64,000 bases of DNA, from contig NC_009719.1 in the NCBI RefSeq assembly GCF_000017565.1, forward strand, positions 3,145,001 to 3,209,000, written 5' to 3'. This DNA comes from Parvibaculum lavamentivorans DS-1. GTDB lineage: Bacteria > Pseudomonadota > Alphaproteobacteria > Parvibaculales > Parvibaculaceae. Below are positions 6,943 to 17,131 of this stretch, piece after piece (the first letter of the stretch is position 1; the number at the start of each line of letters is the position of its first letter). The notes below the pieces were generated by a model, which saw only the letters and a program-made list of their open reading frames with translations, was not told where the DNA came from and made no database searches. The position numbers and the translations under genes were made by a program.

Positions 6943-8550
6943 GTGGCGGGAGAGAAGAGCGAATGGTGGAAGGGCGCGGTGGTCTATCAGATCTATCCGC
7001 GCAGTTTTCACGATACAAATGGCGACGGCATCGGCGACCTGAAAGGCATCGAGGAAAAGCTCGACCATGTGGCGGGGCTGGGGGCGGACGCGATCTGGCT
7101 GTCGCCGATCTATCCCTCGCCCAATCGCGATTTCGGCTACGACGTTTCCGACTATTGCGCGATTGCGCCCGAGATGGGCTCGATGGCGGATTTCGACCGG
7201 CTGGTCGAGGCGGTGCATGGGCGGGGCATGAAGCTCATTCTCGACCAGGTGCTTGCGCATACATCCGAGCAGCATCAGTGGTTTCAGGAGAGCCAGCTCT
7301 CCGCCGACAACCCGAAATCGGACTGGTATGTCTGGGCGGATGCGAAGGAAGACGGGACGGTGCCGAACAACTGGCTGTCGGCATTCGGCGGTCCGGCCTG
7401 GTCGTGGAATCCGGTCAGGCGGAAGTACTACCATCACAAGTTTCTGAAGAGCCAGCCAAAACTCAACTTCCACAATGAGCAGGTGGTGGATGCTTGCATG
7501 GATGTGCTGCGCTTCTGGCTCGACCGGGGCGTGGACGGGTTCCGGCTCGATGTGGCGAATGCCTATCTGCACGATGCGGCGCTGACCGACAATCCGCCGC
7601 TGCCGATGGACAAGCGCACATTCATGGACTGGGCGCATGCACCGCGGCTGCAGCAGCATATCCATGACGCGAACATGCCCGAGAACGAATGGGCGATGAA
7701 GCGCGTGCGGAAGGTGATGGACGAGTATGAGGAGCGGCTGGCCTTTGGCGAGTTTTCCGAGCGGCCCGAGATGTTCGGGCGTTATGCGGGCGGTGTCGAA
7801 CGGTTGCATACGGGGTATACGTTCGATTTTCTGGAGGACTGGAGTTTCGAGCCGCCGGTGTTCCGCGCCTATTACGAGAAGCTGCTGGCGCCGCTCAGCG
7901 ATCTTTTTCCCTGCGTGACGTTTTCGAACCACGACATCGTGCGGCCGGTGACGCGGTGGGGCGGCGGACAAGGCGATGACGGGCTTGCGAAGCTGGCGCT
8001 GACGCTGCTCGTGGCGTTGCGCGGCACGGTGCTGATGTTCCAGGGCGAGGAGCTGGGACTGCCGGAGGTGGACCTTGAGCGGAAATACATCAAGGACCCG
8101 GTGGGCGATCTCTATTTCCCGTGGGTGAAGGGGCGTGACGGCTGCCGGACGCCGATGCCGTGGGAGAGCGGCGGGGCGGAGGCAGGCTTCACCATCGGTA
8201 CGCCCTGGCTGCCGATACCGGATTATCACCGAATGCGGGCGGTGGATGTTCAGCAGGCGGATGAAGGCTCCGTACTGGCGCATGCGAAGAAGGTTATCGC
8301 GCTGAGGAAGGCGCATCCGGCGCTGAAGACGGGCGCGATGTCGTGTCTCGACGCTGAGGGGAAGGTGCTCGCCTTCACACGCGAGGGAGAAGGCGAGCGG
8401 CTGCTCTGCGTGTTCAATCTCGGCAAGGAGGCGGCGAGCTTCGATTTGCCGGAGAGTGCGGGCGCGGCGGTGTTCGAGGTTGGGGGCGTGACACGGGATG
8501 CTGCGGCGCTGGCGCTTCAGCCGAGGAGCGGGGCGATCTTCAAGGTTTGA
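6943..8550 (+). CDS. Alpha-glucosidase, glycoside hydrolase family 13
   Basis: 535 residues from a GTG at 6943, preferred over the in-frame GTG at 6901 because AGGAAG lies at suitable distance and homologues start close to WWKGAVVYQIYPRSF. The GH13 regions are all present: YPRSFHDTNGDGIGDLKGI at the N-terminus, nucleophile D203 (GFRLDVAN), acid/base E270 (AFGEFSE) and D331 (FSNHDI). The protein resembles oligo-1,6-glucosidase/alpha-glucosidases hydrolysing terminal alpha-glucosyl units. There is no signal peptide, so it is cytoplasmic. No sugar transporter is adjacent, so the physiological substrate (maltose, sucrose or trehalose-type) cannot be read from context. Confidence 0.88.
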   Translation: MAGEKSEWWKGAVVYQIYPRSFHDTNGDGIGDLKGIEEKLDHVAGLGADAIWLSPIYPSPNRDFGYDVSDYCAIAPEMGSMADFDRLVEAVHGRGMKLILDQVLAHTSEQHQWFQESQLSADNPKSDWYVWADAKEDGTVPNNWLSAFGGPAWSWNPVRRKYYHHKFLKSQPKLNFHNEQVVDACMDVLRFWLDRGVDGFRLDVANAYLHDAALTDNPPLPMDKRTFMDWAHAPRLQQHIHDANMPENEWAMKRVRKVMDEYEERLAFGEFSERPEMFGRYAGGVERLHTGYTFDFLEDWSFEPPVFRAYYEKLLAPLSDLFPCVTFSNHDIVRPVTRWGGGQGDDGLAKLALTLLVALRGTVLMFQGEELGLPEVDLERKYIKDPVGDLYFPWVKGRDGCRTPMPWESGGAEAGFTIGTPWLPIPDYHRMRAVDVQQADEGSVLAHAKKVIALRKAHPALKTGAMSCLDAEGKVLAFTREGEGERLLCVFNLGKEAASFDLPESAGAAVFEVGGVTRDAAALALQPRSGAIFKV

Positions 8551-8552
8551 GA

Positions 8553-10172
8553 CTAATCGCTGCGCCGGGATTCCATCTCGGCTTGCGTGTCGATGTCGGT
8601 AAGCGGCGCGTCATCCGGCATGGGGACTTCGCAGAGGGCGTCGGGGTTTTCGCCGATGAGGTGTTTGGCGCCGGTGTCGCCCTTGGTTTCCATCATGGCC
8701 TCGAACCATTCGCGGCCCCAGAGGACGGGGTTGCCGCGTTTGCTGGCGACGGTGGGCACGCAGATGGTGCGGTTTTCTTCCGGGTCGAAGGCGGCGATGA
8801 GGCGGTCGAGGTGGGACGCCTTGATGTCCGGCATGTCGCCGAGGCAGACGAGGGCGCCATCCGCGTCGTCGGGCAGTGCGGCGAGGCCGGTGCGGAGCGA
8901 GGTCGAGAGGCCGTCCGCATAGTCCGGGTTGTGAACGAAGGTGACGTCCTGGCCGGCGAGGGCGGCGCGGACTTCATTGTCTGCATTGCCGGTGACGACG
9001 ATGACCGGGCGGGCGGCACTGGCAAGGGCGGCTTCCACGATATGGGCGATCATGGGCCTGCCGCCGAGCGGCATCAGCAGCTTGTTCTGCGGTCCGGCCA
9101 TGCGCGTCGAGCGACCGGCCGCGAGGATGATGGCGGCGATACGGGGCTGCGACCCGGCGGCGGGGGCGCGGCCCTCGCGGGGCTGGGGCCGCGAGGGGAT
9201 TTCCTTCAGGAGGCCGCCCAGGCCCATTCCCATGATGTCTTTCGGCGTGACTTCCAGTCCCGCGATGAGGCGGGCAAGCACCCAGTCGCAGCCGTTGAGC
9301 TTTGGCGAGCGGGCGCAGCCGGGGAGGCCGATGACGGGCGTCTCGCCGAGGCGGGCGAGGAGCATGAGATTGCCGGGGTCGACCGGCATGCCGAAATGGA
9401 GGATGTCGCCGCCTGCCATGACGATGCCCGCGGGTACGACATCGCGCCGGTCGACCGTGGCGGAGGCGCCGAAGACGAGGATGGGGGAGAGGCCGTCCGC
9501 CGCAAGCGCGCGCACGGCATCCGCAATGGCGCCGGTGTCGTGGGGCGCGCGGATTTCGCGGGCGATTGTGCTTCCCATGGTGGCGAGGCGGGCGTCGAGG
9601 ACGGCGCGGCTTTTCGTGAGAACGCTTTCCTTCGTTCCGGGGAGTTGGGTGGCGACGAGGCCGATGCGGTGCGGCTCGAAGCGGCTGAGCGCAATGGGAG
9701 CGGGGCCGGAGCGGGCGATATCGAGCGCCTTGTCGAGTTCGGCGCGGGGAACGGCGAAGGGGATCACCTTCACGGTGGCGAGCATCTGCCGGTCCGCCAC
9801 GGTCTCGAAGGGGGCGAGGGTGGCGACGGTGAGCGCCTCGCCGATGGCGTTGATGGCGTGGATGCGGGCGGCGTCGATTTCGAGGACGCCGTTTCCCGTG
9901 GCGTAGAGATTGGCGCGGCCGGTGAAGGGCGCGGCGACGCGGATGGACTTGCCGGCGAGCGCATCCGCCAGCGCGGCGGCGGCTTCGTCCTCGGGGACGT
10001 CCGTGACTTCGAGGCGGGCGGCGACGACGCTCGTGACGCCAGCCTCCTTCAGGGCGGCAATGTCCGCGCGGCTGAGGATGCGGCCTTTCTTGAAGGTTCC
10101 GGTTCCGGCTTTTTGCGAATGGGCGAGGATCGCGCCCTCGGCATCGTCGGGCGGCATGTGGCCGAAGATCAT
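8553..10172 (-). CDS. Fusion of a molybdopterin-binding (MoeA-like) domain and a MobA/MocA-like nucleotidyltransferase
   Basis: 539 residues. The N-terminal two thirds (to about 340) resemble the molybdopterin-binding fold, with LSRADIAALKEAGV and DGLSPILVFGASATVDRRDVVPAG. The C-terminal part (about 345-535) is a nucleotidyltransferase with IAAIILAAGRSTRMAG and CLGDMPDI, as in MocA, which makes molybdopterin cytosine dinucleotide for xanthine-oxidase-family enzymes. Being last in the cox operon, it probably supplies the Mo-MCD cofactor for CoxL. Its ATG overlaps the stop of the XdhC C-terminal gene (10169-10172), so translation is coupled. CTP versus GTP specificity is inferred from context. 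Confidence 0.82.
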   Translation of the reverse strand: MIFGHMPPDDAEGAILAHSQKAGTGTFKKGRILSRADIAALKEAGVTSVVAARLEVTDVPEDEAAAALADALAGKSIRVAAPFTGRANLYATGNGVLEIDAARIHAINAIGEALTVATLAPFETVADRQMLATVKVIPFAVPRAELDKALDIARSGPAPIALSRFEPHRIGLVATQLPGTKESVLTKSRAVLDARLATMGSTIAREIRAPHDTGAIADAVRALAADGLSPILVFGASATVDRRDVVPAGIVMAGGDILHFGMPVDPGNLMLLARLGETPVIGLPGCARSPKLNGCDWVLARLIAGLEVTPKDIMGMGLGGLLKEIPSRPQPREGRAPAAGSQPRIAAIILAAGRSTRMAGPQNKLLMPLGGRPMIAHIVEAALASAARPVIVVTGNADNEVRAALAGQDVTFVHNPDYADGLSTSLRTGLAALPDDADGALVCLGDMPDIKASHLDRLIAAFDPEENRTICVPTVASKRGNPVLWGREWFEAMMETKGDTGAKHLIGENPDALCEVPMPDDAPLTDIDTQAEMESRRSD

Positions 10173-10846
10173 TTGCGGAGCGTCTCCGTTATCTGGGCCA
10201 TGATGGAGATGGCGATTTCGGCGGGGCTTTTCGCGCCGATGGCGAGGCCGACGGGGCCGTGGATGCGGGCGATTTCCTCTTCCGTGAAGCCTGCTTCCGT
10301 GAGGCGGGCGACGCGGGCGGCATGGGTCTTCTTCGAGCCCAGCGCGCCGATATAGAAGGCGGGGCTGCGGAGAGCGGCGACCAGCGCGGGATCGTCGAGC
10401 TTCGGATCATGGGTGAGGGTGACGATGGCGGTGCGCGCATCCGGCGCGAGGGCGGCCATAGCTTCGTCGGGCCAGTCGGTGACCAGCGCCATGTCCGGGA
10501 AGCGGGCTTCGGAAGCGAAGGAGGTGCGGGGATCGACCACCGTCACGTCGTAGCCGGCGAGCGCGCCCATGCGGGCCAGCGGCTGGGCGATATGGACGGC
10601 GCCGACGAGGATGAGGCGCAGCGGCGGGTTGAAGGGGTTGAGGAACCAGTCGCCGTCCGGGCCGGCAACAACCGCCGCCTTGTCGCTCGACTGCACTTCA
10701 GAAACAGCTTTAATTAACCAAGTTTCTTCTGATTTATCAGATGGATAAACAAGTTTCTGGATTCCATCCGTTAACCTTGTCGCGAGCGTTACGGCGCGCT
10801 TTTCGAGGCGGTCGCGGACGAGCTGTTCGAGAACTTCTCTTTCCAT
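10169..10846 (-). CDS. XdhC/CoxI family protein, C-terminal (Rossmann) half
   Basis: 225 residues from the ATG at 10846 (MEREVLEQLV). The C-terminal half is the XdhC Rossmann domain: LRLILVGAVHIAQPLARMGALAGYDVTVVDPR, then TLTHDPKLDDPAL and YIGALGSKKTHAAR. XdhC-family proteins bind Mo cofactor, help its sulfuration and insert it into xanthine-oxidase-family enzymes. The start lies 1 bp after the TGA of the 111-residue XdhC N-terminal gene, so the usual single XdhC chain is encoded as two cistrons here. The first 80 or so residues (ATRLTDGIQKLV...) are less conserved. Confidence 0.85.
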   Translation of the reverse strand: MEREVLEQLVRDRLEKRAVTLATRLTDGIQKLVYPSDKSEETWLIKAVSEVQSSDKAAVVAGPDGDWFLNPFNPPLRLILVGAVHIAQPLARMGALAGYDVTVVDPRTSFASEARFPDMALVTDWPDEAMAALAPDARTAIVTLTHDPKLDDPALVAALRSPAFYIGALGSKKTHAARVARLTEAGFTEEEIARIHGPVGLAIGAKSPAEIAISIMAQITETLRK

Positions 10847-10847
10847 T

Positions 10848-11183
10848 TCAGCCCGATACCGGTTCGACCATGACGCGGATGCGGCCGCCGCAGGCGAGGC
10901 CGACTTCCCAGGCCATGGCGTCGCTGACGCCATATTCGACGATTTCGGGCTTGCCGGTGGCGAGCGCGTCGAGGGCGCGGGTGACGACATCGCCTTCGAT
11001 GCAGCCGCCGGAGACGGAGCCGACGAATTCGCTGTCGTCGCGGATGGCGAGCTGGCTGCCGACCGGACGCGGGGCCGAACCCCAGGTTTCAATGACAGTG
11101 GCGAGGGCGACCTTGTGGCCCTCCGCGCGCCAGCGGGCGGCCTCCTCCAGCACCTGATCGTGGTTTGCGGCGGGTTCGGTCAT
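10848..11183 (-). CDS. XdhC/CoxI family protein, N-terminal domain as a separate chain
   Basis: 111 residues carrying only the N-terminal XdhC domain: GHKVALATVIETWGSAPRPVGSQLAI, followed by GSVSGGCIEGDVV, the Cys-bearing motif known to bind Mo cofactor, and VGLACGGRIRVMVEPV. It overlaps the end of coxE by 4 bp and is followed after 1 bp by the C-terminal half. The arrangement suggests a two-subunit CoxI/XdhC. The intact reading frames and precise spacing argue against a frameshifted pseudogene. Confidence 0.87.
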   Translation of the reverse strand: MTEPAANHDQVLEEAARWRAEGHKVALATVIETWGSAPRPVGSQLAIRDDSEFVGSVSGGCIEGDVVTRALDALATGKPEIVEYGVSDAMAWEVGLACGGRIRVMVEPVSG

Positions 11184-12391
11184 GCGGCTTCCTTCCTTCC
11201 CGGCCTTTCCGGCTTCCTGCCGATATGGGCATCGGAGAGGGCTTCGACCAGAGAGGCAAGCGAGGCGAGATTATGGACCGGGCGGAACTCGTCCACATGG
11301 GGGAGGAGCGCGCGGATGCCGAGGGATTTCGGCTCGAAACGCTCATAGCGCAGAAGCGGGTTCAGCCAGATGAGGCGGCGGGCCTGGCGGTGGAGGCGGG
11401 CGATTTCCGGGCCGACGCCTTCGCCGGCATCCCGATCCAGACCGTCAGTCACGAGGAGGACCGTGGCGCCCTGACCGAGAACACGGCGGGCCCAATCGAC
11501 ATTGAAGCGGTGGAGCGTCTCGCCTATGCGTGTGCCGCCATCCCAATCCTCGACACGGGCGGCGACGCGGGCCAGCGCCTCGTCTATGTCGCGGTGTTTC
11601 AGCTCCCGGGTGACATGGGTGAGGCGGGTGCCGAAGAGGAAGATGTGGACCCGGTCGCGGCCGTTCGCCAGCACATGCAGGAAGTGGAGGAAGACGCGCG
11701 CGTAGACCGACATGGAGCCGGAGATGTCGCAGAGGATGACGAGCGGCGGGCGGCGGCGGCGAAAGGTACGGCGTTTCAGAGGAATGACGCCGCCAGAGCG
11801 GAGCGTCGCACGCAAGGTCGCTCGCATGTCGATCATCTGGCCGCGCGAGGAGGGGCGCGTGCGGCGGGTGCGGATATCGTCATGCGAGAGGTGGAGACGG
11901 GAGATCGCGGCTTTGGCTTCCGCCAGTTCCGCGGCGGACATCTGCTCGAAATCCTTTGTCCGGAGCAACTCCTCGGCCGAGAAGGTTTCACTGCGGTCGA
12001 TTTCGATATCCGGCTCTTCCGGCGCCTGCGGACGGGTTTCGCCGAACAGGGCCTCGGCGAGGCGGCGGCTTTTTTCTTCGTCCGTTGCACCTGGCGGCGT
12101 TTCGATCTCGGGAAGCATCAGCGACATCATCTTGTCGAGGAGCTTCGGGTCGCGCCAGAAGACGTGAAACGCCTGATCGAAAATCTCGCGTTCCTCGTGG
12201 CGCTTCACGAGTGTCGCATGGAGGGTCCAGTAGAAGTCGGCGCGGGGGCCGATGCCTGCCGCCTCGACGGCTTCGACAGCATCGAGCACCTGGCGCGGAC
12301 CGACGCGGAGACCGGCGCGGCGCAGCACGCGGGCGAAATGGACGATGTTTTCCGCCAGGCGGCCATGATTCTCCGCAGGGCGAGCGGGCAT
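11180..12391 (-). CDS. coxE: CoxE-like protein with von Willebrand factor A domain
   Basis: 403 residues. The VWA part (about 215-390) contains the metal-ion-dependent adhesion motif DISGSMS and later TDGLDRD. The N-terminal region (ENIVHFARVLRRAGLRVGPRQVLDAVEAV) is the conserved CoxE/DUF58-like front. In the Oligotropha carboxidovorans cox system, CoxD (AAA+) and CoxE work together in assembling the [CuSMoO2] centre of CO dehydrogenase; here they would mature the related Mo enzyme. The start overlaps the coxD stop by 1 nt, and the 3' end overlaps the XdhC-N gene by 4 bp. Confidence 0.88.
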   Translation of the reverse strand: MPARPAENHGRLAENIVHFARVLRRAGLRVGPRQVLDAVEAVEAAGIGPRADFYWTLHATLVKRHEEREIFDQAFHVFWRDPKLLDKMMSLMLPEIETPPGATDEEKSRRLAEALFGETRPQAPEEPDIEIDRSETFSAEELLRTKDFEQMSAAELAEAKAAISRLHLSHDDIRTRRTRPSSRGQMIDMRATLRATLRSGGVIPLKRRTFRRRRPPLVILCDISGSMSVYARVFLHFLHVLANGRDRVHIFLFGTRLTHVTRELKHRDIDEALARVAARVEDWDGGTRIGETLHRFNVDWARRVLGQGATVLLVTDGLDRDAGEGVGPEIARLHRQARRLIWLNPLLRYERFEPKSLGIRALLPHVDEFRPVHNLASLASLVEALSDAHIGRKPERPGRKEAA

Positions 12392-13302
12392 CAGTCGGCC
12401 GCCCGCGCGGCCATCCTGATTTCTTCCAGGATGCGGGCAGCCTCGCTGCCGGAAACGCGGGCGATGTCGTCCTGATATTTCAGGAGCGCGCCGAGCGTGT
12501 CGTTGACGGATTGCCGGTCGAGGGCGACGGCGTCGAGCGCGGTCAGCGCCTGCGCCCAGTCGATCGTCTCGGCGATGCCGGGGTTCTTGTAGAGGTCCAT
12601 GGCCCGCAGCTTCTGCACGAAGGCGACAATATCGCGGGAGAGTTTTTCCGGCGTCGCGGGCGCCTTGAGCTTCAGGATCGCCAATTCGCGCTCCGCGTCC
12701 GGGTAGTCGACCCAGTGATAGAGGCAGCGGCGCTTCAGCGCGTCGTGGATTTCGCGCGTGCGGTTCGACGTCACGATGACGATGGGCGGGTGCCCGGCCT
12801 TGATGGTGCCGATCTCGGGAACGCTGACCTGAAAATCGGAGAGGACTTCGAGGAGATAGGCCTCGAAGGGCTCGTCGGTGCGGTCCAGTTCGTCGATCAG
12901 CAGGACGGGCGGGCCTTCGATGGCGGGTTCGAGCGCCTGCAGGATCGGGCGGCGGATGAGGAAGCGTTCGGAGAAGACGTCCTTGCCGAGCTCAGTCCGA
13001 TCCTCGACGCCTTCGGCTTCCGCGAGGCGGATCTCGATCATCTGGGCCTGATAATTCCATTCATAGACGGCGGCGCCGGTGTCGAGGCCCTCATAGCATT
13101 GCAGGCGAATGAGGCGGCGGCCGAGCGCATCCGCCAGTACCTTGGCGATCTCCGTCTTGCCGACGCCGGCTTCTCCCTCAAGCAGGAGCGGGCGGCCCAT
13201 TTTGAGCGCGAGGAAGATTACGGTCGCGAGTGAACGGTCGGCGACGTAATTGCCACGCGCGAGAAGGTCGACGGTTTCGTCGATGCTGGAAGGTATCGTC
13301 AT
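12391..13302 (-). CDS. coxD: CoxD-like MoxR-family AAA+ ATPase
   Basis: 303 residues with Walker A GEAGVGKTE, Walker B LLIDELDR, sensor-1 IVTSNRTREI and a lid with RRCLYHWVDYPD. MoxR ATPases pair with VWA proteins as metalloenzyme chaperones. With CoxE directly downstream and coxM upstream, it fits maturation of the Mo hydroxylase. The gene lies 37 bp after coxM on the same strand. Confidence 0.9.
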   Translation of the reverse strand: MTIPSSIDETVDLLARGNYVADRSLATVIFLALKMGRPLLLEGEAGVGKTEIAKVLADALGRRLIRLQCYEGLDTGAAVYEWNYQAQMIEIRLAEAEGVEDRTELGKDVFSERFLIRRPILQALEPAIEGPPVLLIDELDRTDEPFEAYLLEVLSDFQVSVPEIGTIKAGHPPIVIVTSNRTREIHDALKRRCLYHWVDYPDAERELAILKLKAPATPEKLSRDIVAFVQKLRAMDLYKNPGIAETIDWAQALTALDAVALDRQSVNDTLGALLKYQDDIARVSGSEAARILEEIRMAARAAD

Positions 13303-13339
13303 AAGCTCAATCTATGCGGTAGCGCCCGCAAGCGCAAAG

Positions 13340-14137
13340 TCAGCCCGCCGCCGCGACGGCGCGCTTTGCCATGACGGTCACGAGATGGGCGCGGTATTCG
13401 GCGCTGCCATGCAGGTCGGCGTTCATGCCTTTTGCCGGGAGCTTGATGTTCGCGACCGCATCGGGCGACCAGTTCTTTGTCAGCGCCTCCTCCATCTCCT
13501 TCACGCGGAAGACGCCATTCTGGCCGGCGCCGGTGACGGCGACGCGGACGCCCCATGGGCCCTTCGAGACGAAGACGCCGACCATGGCATAGCGGGAGGC
13601 GGGATTGCGGAATTTCATGTAGGCGGCTTTTTCCGGATGCGGGAAGGTGACTTCCTTGATGATCTCACCGTCCTGCAATGCCGTTTCGAACATGCCTTTG
13701 AAGAATTCATCGGCTTCGATGAGGCGCTTGGTGGTGTGGATCTTGGCATCGAGCGCGAGACAGGCGGCGGGGTAGTCGGCGGCGGGATCATTGTTCGCCA
13801 GAGAGCCGCCCAGCGTTCCCATATGACGGACGGCGGGGTCGCCTATGCCGCCGGCGAGGGCGGCGAGGGCCGGGTTGTGTTTCTTCACATCGGCGGAGTT
13901 CGCCACGGTCGCGTGCTTCGTCGCGGCGCCGATCATGACAGCGTCGCCTTCCGCACGGATGAAATCGAGTTCCTTCAGGCCGCCGATGTCGATCACGTCG
14001 CTCGGCATGGCGAGACGTTGCTTCAGCGTCGGGATCAGGGTTTGTCCGCCCGCCAGCAGTTTCGGATCGTCGGCCTTCGCGAGCAGGGCTTCAGCGTCGG
14101 CAAGCGATTTCGGGCGTTCGTAGTTGAACTGGTACAT
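13340..14137 (-). CDS. coxM: Mo hydroxylase medium subunit, FAD-binding (CoxM-like)
   Basis: 265 residues, slightly under the roughly 285-290 of O. carboxidovorans CoxM. The two FAD-contact motifs are LLAGGQTLIPTLKQRLAMP (about 30-48) and GTLGGSLANNDPAADYPAA (about 107-125). The subunit passes electrons from the [2Fe-2S] protein to FAD and on to an acceptor such as quinone. It lies 11 bp after coxL on the same strand. Confidence 0.9.
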   Translation of the reverse strand: MYQFNYERPKSLADAEALLAKADDPKLLAGGQTLIPTLKQRLAMPSDVIDIGGLKELDFIRAEGDAVMIGAATKHATVANSADVKKHNPALAALAGGIGDPAVRHMGTLGGSLANNDPAADYPAACLALDAKIHTTKRLIEADEFFKGMFETALQDGEIIKEVTFPHPEKAAYMKFRNPASRYAMVGVFVSKGPWGVRVAVTGAGQNGVFRVKEMEEALTKNWSPDAVANIKLPAKGMNADLHGSAEYRAHLVTVMAKRAVAAAG

Positions 14138-14148
14138 GACGGCTCTCC

Positions 14149-16530
14149 TTATTCGGCGGCGGCGCGCGGGGTGGCGGCCTGGATAGCGGACCAGACACGC
14201 GCGGGCGTTGCCGGCATTTCGATGTCGCGGATGCCGAGCGCATCCGTAATAGCATTCACAATGGCCGGAGGCGAGGCGATGGCGCCCGCTTCGCCGCAGC
14301 CTTTCATGCCCAACGGATTGGACGGAGAGACCGTTTTCGTGAAACCGAGGGTGAAGCTCGGCAGGTCATCCGCGCGGGGCATGCAGTAATCCATGTAGGA
14401 GCCGGTGACGAGCTGGCCGGATTCGGCGTCGTAGATGCCGTGTTCGAGCAACGCCTGGCCGATGCCCTGGGCGATGCCGCCATGAACCTGTCCCTCGACG
14501 ATCATCGGATTGACGATTGTACCGAAGTCGTCCACGGCGACGAATTTTTCGATCCGGGTGATGCCGGTATCGGGATCTATCTCGACCTCGCAGATGTGGC
14601 AGCCGGCGGGGAAGGTGAAATTTGTGGGATCGTAAAAGGCGCCTTCCTTGAGGCCGGGTTCGATGTCGGCGGAGGGGAAGCCATGCGCGGTATAGGCCGA
14701 GAGCGCAAGCTGCGCCCAGGGCAGGGACTTGTCGGTGCCCTGCACGGTGAAGGTGCCGTTCTCGAAGACGATGTCCTCGACCGCAGCTTCCATCAGATGG
14801 GCGGCGATCTTTTTTGCCTTGGTCTCCACCTTGTCGAGCGCCTTCACGATGGCGCTCATGCCGACGGCGCCGGAACGCGAGCCGTAGGTGCCCATGCCGA
14901 ACTGCACCTTGTCGGTGTCGCCATGGACGATCTCCACCTGTTCCATCGGGATGCCGAGGCGTGAGGCGACGAGTTGGGCGAAGGTGGTTTCGTGGCCCTG
15001 GCCGTGGCTGTGCGAGCCGGTGAGGACTTCGACATTGCCGGTCGGGTTCACGCGAACTTCGGCACTTTCCCAGAGACCGACACCCGCGCCGAGTGAGCCG
15101 ACGGCGGCGGAAGGCGCGAGGCCGCAGGCTTCGATATAGGAGGACATGCCTATGCCGCGAAGTTTGCCGCGTCTTGCGGCTTCCGACTTGCGGGCGGGGA
15201 AGCCTGCATAGTCGATCGCCTTCATCGCGGCGTCGAGCGAGGCTTCGTAGTCGCCGGCGTCGTAATTCATGATGACGGGCGTCTGATGCGGGAAAGTCCG
15301 AATGTAGTTGCGGCGGCGGATTTCGGCGGGGTTGATGCCGGTTTCGCGGGCGGCCGTTTCGACCATGCGCTCCACAAGATAGGTCGCTTCCGGGCGGCCT
15401 GCACCGCGATAGGCATCGACGGGTGCTGTGTGGGTGTAGACGCCATCGACTTCGACATAGATGGCCGGGATGTCGTACTGGCCGGAAAGCAGCGTGCCGT
15501 AAAGATAGGTCGGGACGGAAGCCGAGAAGGTCGAGAGGTAGGCGCCGAGATTGGCGATCGTCTTGACGCGAAGGGCGAGGAATTTGCCGTTGTCGTCGAG
15601 CGCCAGTTCCGCGTGGCTCAGATGGTCGCGGCCATGGGCGTCCGACAGGAAGGCTTCGGAGCGGTCGCTTGTCCATTTGATCGGGCGGCCGACTTTTGCC
15701 GCCGCCCAGACGCAGGCGGTTTCCTCCGCATAGATGAAAATCTTGGAGCCGAAGCCGCCGCCGACATCTGGCGCGATGACGCGGAGCTTGTGCTCGGGTG
15801 CGACGCCGACAAAGGCGGAGAGGACGAGACGGGCGACATGCGGGTTCTGGCTTGTGGTGTGGAGCGTGTAGATGCCGGAGCCTTTGTCATATTCGCCGAG
15901 CGCGGCGCGCGGCTCCATCGCGTTCGGGATCAGGCGGTTGTTCTTCAGGTCGAGCTTGACGATCCGCGCGGCTTTCGCGAATGCGGCTTCCGTCTCCGGC
16001 TTGTTGCCAAGCTCCCATTCGAAGCAGGTATTGCGCGGCGCTTCCGGGTGGACCTGCTCTGCGTTGCCGCTCTGGCAGGTGTCGAGCGAAACCGTGGCGG
16101 GGAGCGGTTCGTAGTTGACTTCGATCAATTCGGATGCGGCGCGAGCGTCTGCCAGCGTTTCGGCGACGACCATGGCGACGTGATCGCCGACATAGCGGAC
16201 GGTATCGAGCGCGAGAATGGGATGAGGACCGACTTTCATCGGTGTGCCGTCCTTGGAGCTGACGGTCCAGCCGCAGATCAGGCCGCCAAGCTTGTCGGCG
16301 GCGACATGTTTCCCGGTGAAGATGGCGACGACGCCTGGCGCCTGTTCGGCTTGCGCAGTATCGATGGCGCGGATGCGCGCATGGGCATGTGGCGAGCGAA
16401 GGAAATAGGCCCAGGTTTGACGCGGGCGGCTGATGTCGTCCGTATAATGGCCGTTACCCGTGATGAAGCGGAAATCTTCCTTGCGGCGGACCGGCTGGCC
16501 GATCCCTTCTCCTGAAGCTTGGTCCGACAT
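14149..16530 (-). CDS. Form II CoxL-type molybdenum hydroxylase large subunit
   Basis: 793 residues, the size of CO dehydrogenase-type large subunits. The N-terminal [33 protein letters not shown] and [16 protein letters not shown] segments bind the Mo cofactor, and the base-catalysis Glu lies in [11 protein letters not shown]. The active-site loop at 373-379 reads AYRGAGR, the form II signature; true CO dehydrogenases (form I) have AYxCSFR with the Cu-binding Cys. The substrate is therefore unlikely to be CO and is probably an aldehyde, heterocycle or other small molecule. It sits between coxS and coxM genes. Confidence 0.9.
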   Translation of the reverse strand: MSDQASGEGIGQPVRRKEDFRFITGNGHYTDDISRPRQTWAYFLRSPHAHARIRAIDTAQAEQAPGVVAIFTGKHVAADKLGGLICGWTVSSKDGTPMKVGPHPILALDTVRYVGDHVAMVVAETLADARAASELIEVNYEPLPATVSLDTCQSGNAEQVHPEAPRNTCFEWELGNKPETEAAFAKAARIVKLDLKNNRLIPNAMEPRAALGEYDKGSGIYTLHTTSQNPHVARLVLSAFVGVAPEHKLRVIAPDVGGGFGSKIFIYAEETACVWAAAKVGRPIKWTSDRSEAFLSDAHGRDHLSHAELALDDNGKFLALRVKTIANLGAYLSTFSASVPTYLYGTLLSGQYDIPAIYVEVDGVYTHTAPVDAYRGAGRPEATYLVERMVETAARETGINPAEIRRRNYIRTFPHQTPVIMNYDAGDYEASLDAAMKAIDYAGFPARKSEAARRGKLRGIGMSSYIEACGLAPSAAVGSLGAGVGLWESAEVRVNPTGNVEVLTGSHSHGQGHETTFAQLVASRLGIPMEQVEIVHGDTDKVQFGMGTYGSRSGAVGMSAIVKALDKVETKAKKIAAHLMEAAVEDIVFENGTFTVQGTDKSLPWAQLALSAYTAHGFPSADIEPGLKEGAFYDPTNFTFPAGCHICEVEIDPDTGITRIEKFVAVDDFGTIVNPMIVEGQVHGGIAQGIGQALLEHGIYDAESGQLVTGSYMDYCMPRADDLPSFTLGFTKTVSPSNPLGMKGCGEAGAIASPPAIVNAITDALGIRDIEMPATPARVWSAIQAATPRAAAE

Positions 16531-16567
16531 GGGTGGCCTCCTCCCGTGAGGTTCGTCCTGTCTTCGC

Positions 16568-17032
<465 letters not shown>

Positions 17033-17131
17033 GCACTAACCTCCCTGATTGGCTTGGTCTCTGGCGGAATAATGGACTTCCGCAGCGTTTTTCCGAGTCT
17101 CGGCTCTCGGCTCGCCGCCGTCAAGCGCGGG

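Noticed and set aside
8547-10355. A 602-codon forward open frame opposite the molybdenum cofactor fusion gene
   Set aside because: Gly/Ala/Asp-rich shadow without motifs; the opposite strand encodes clear MoeA/MobA-type domains and an overlapping operon.
11165-12475. A 436-codon forward open frame opposite coxE
   Set aside because: Shadow of coxE, which has a DISGSM motif and proper operon overlaps.
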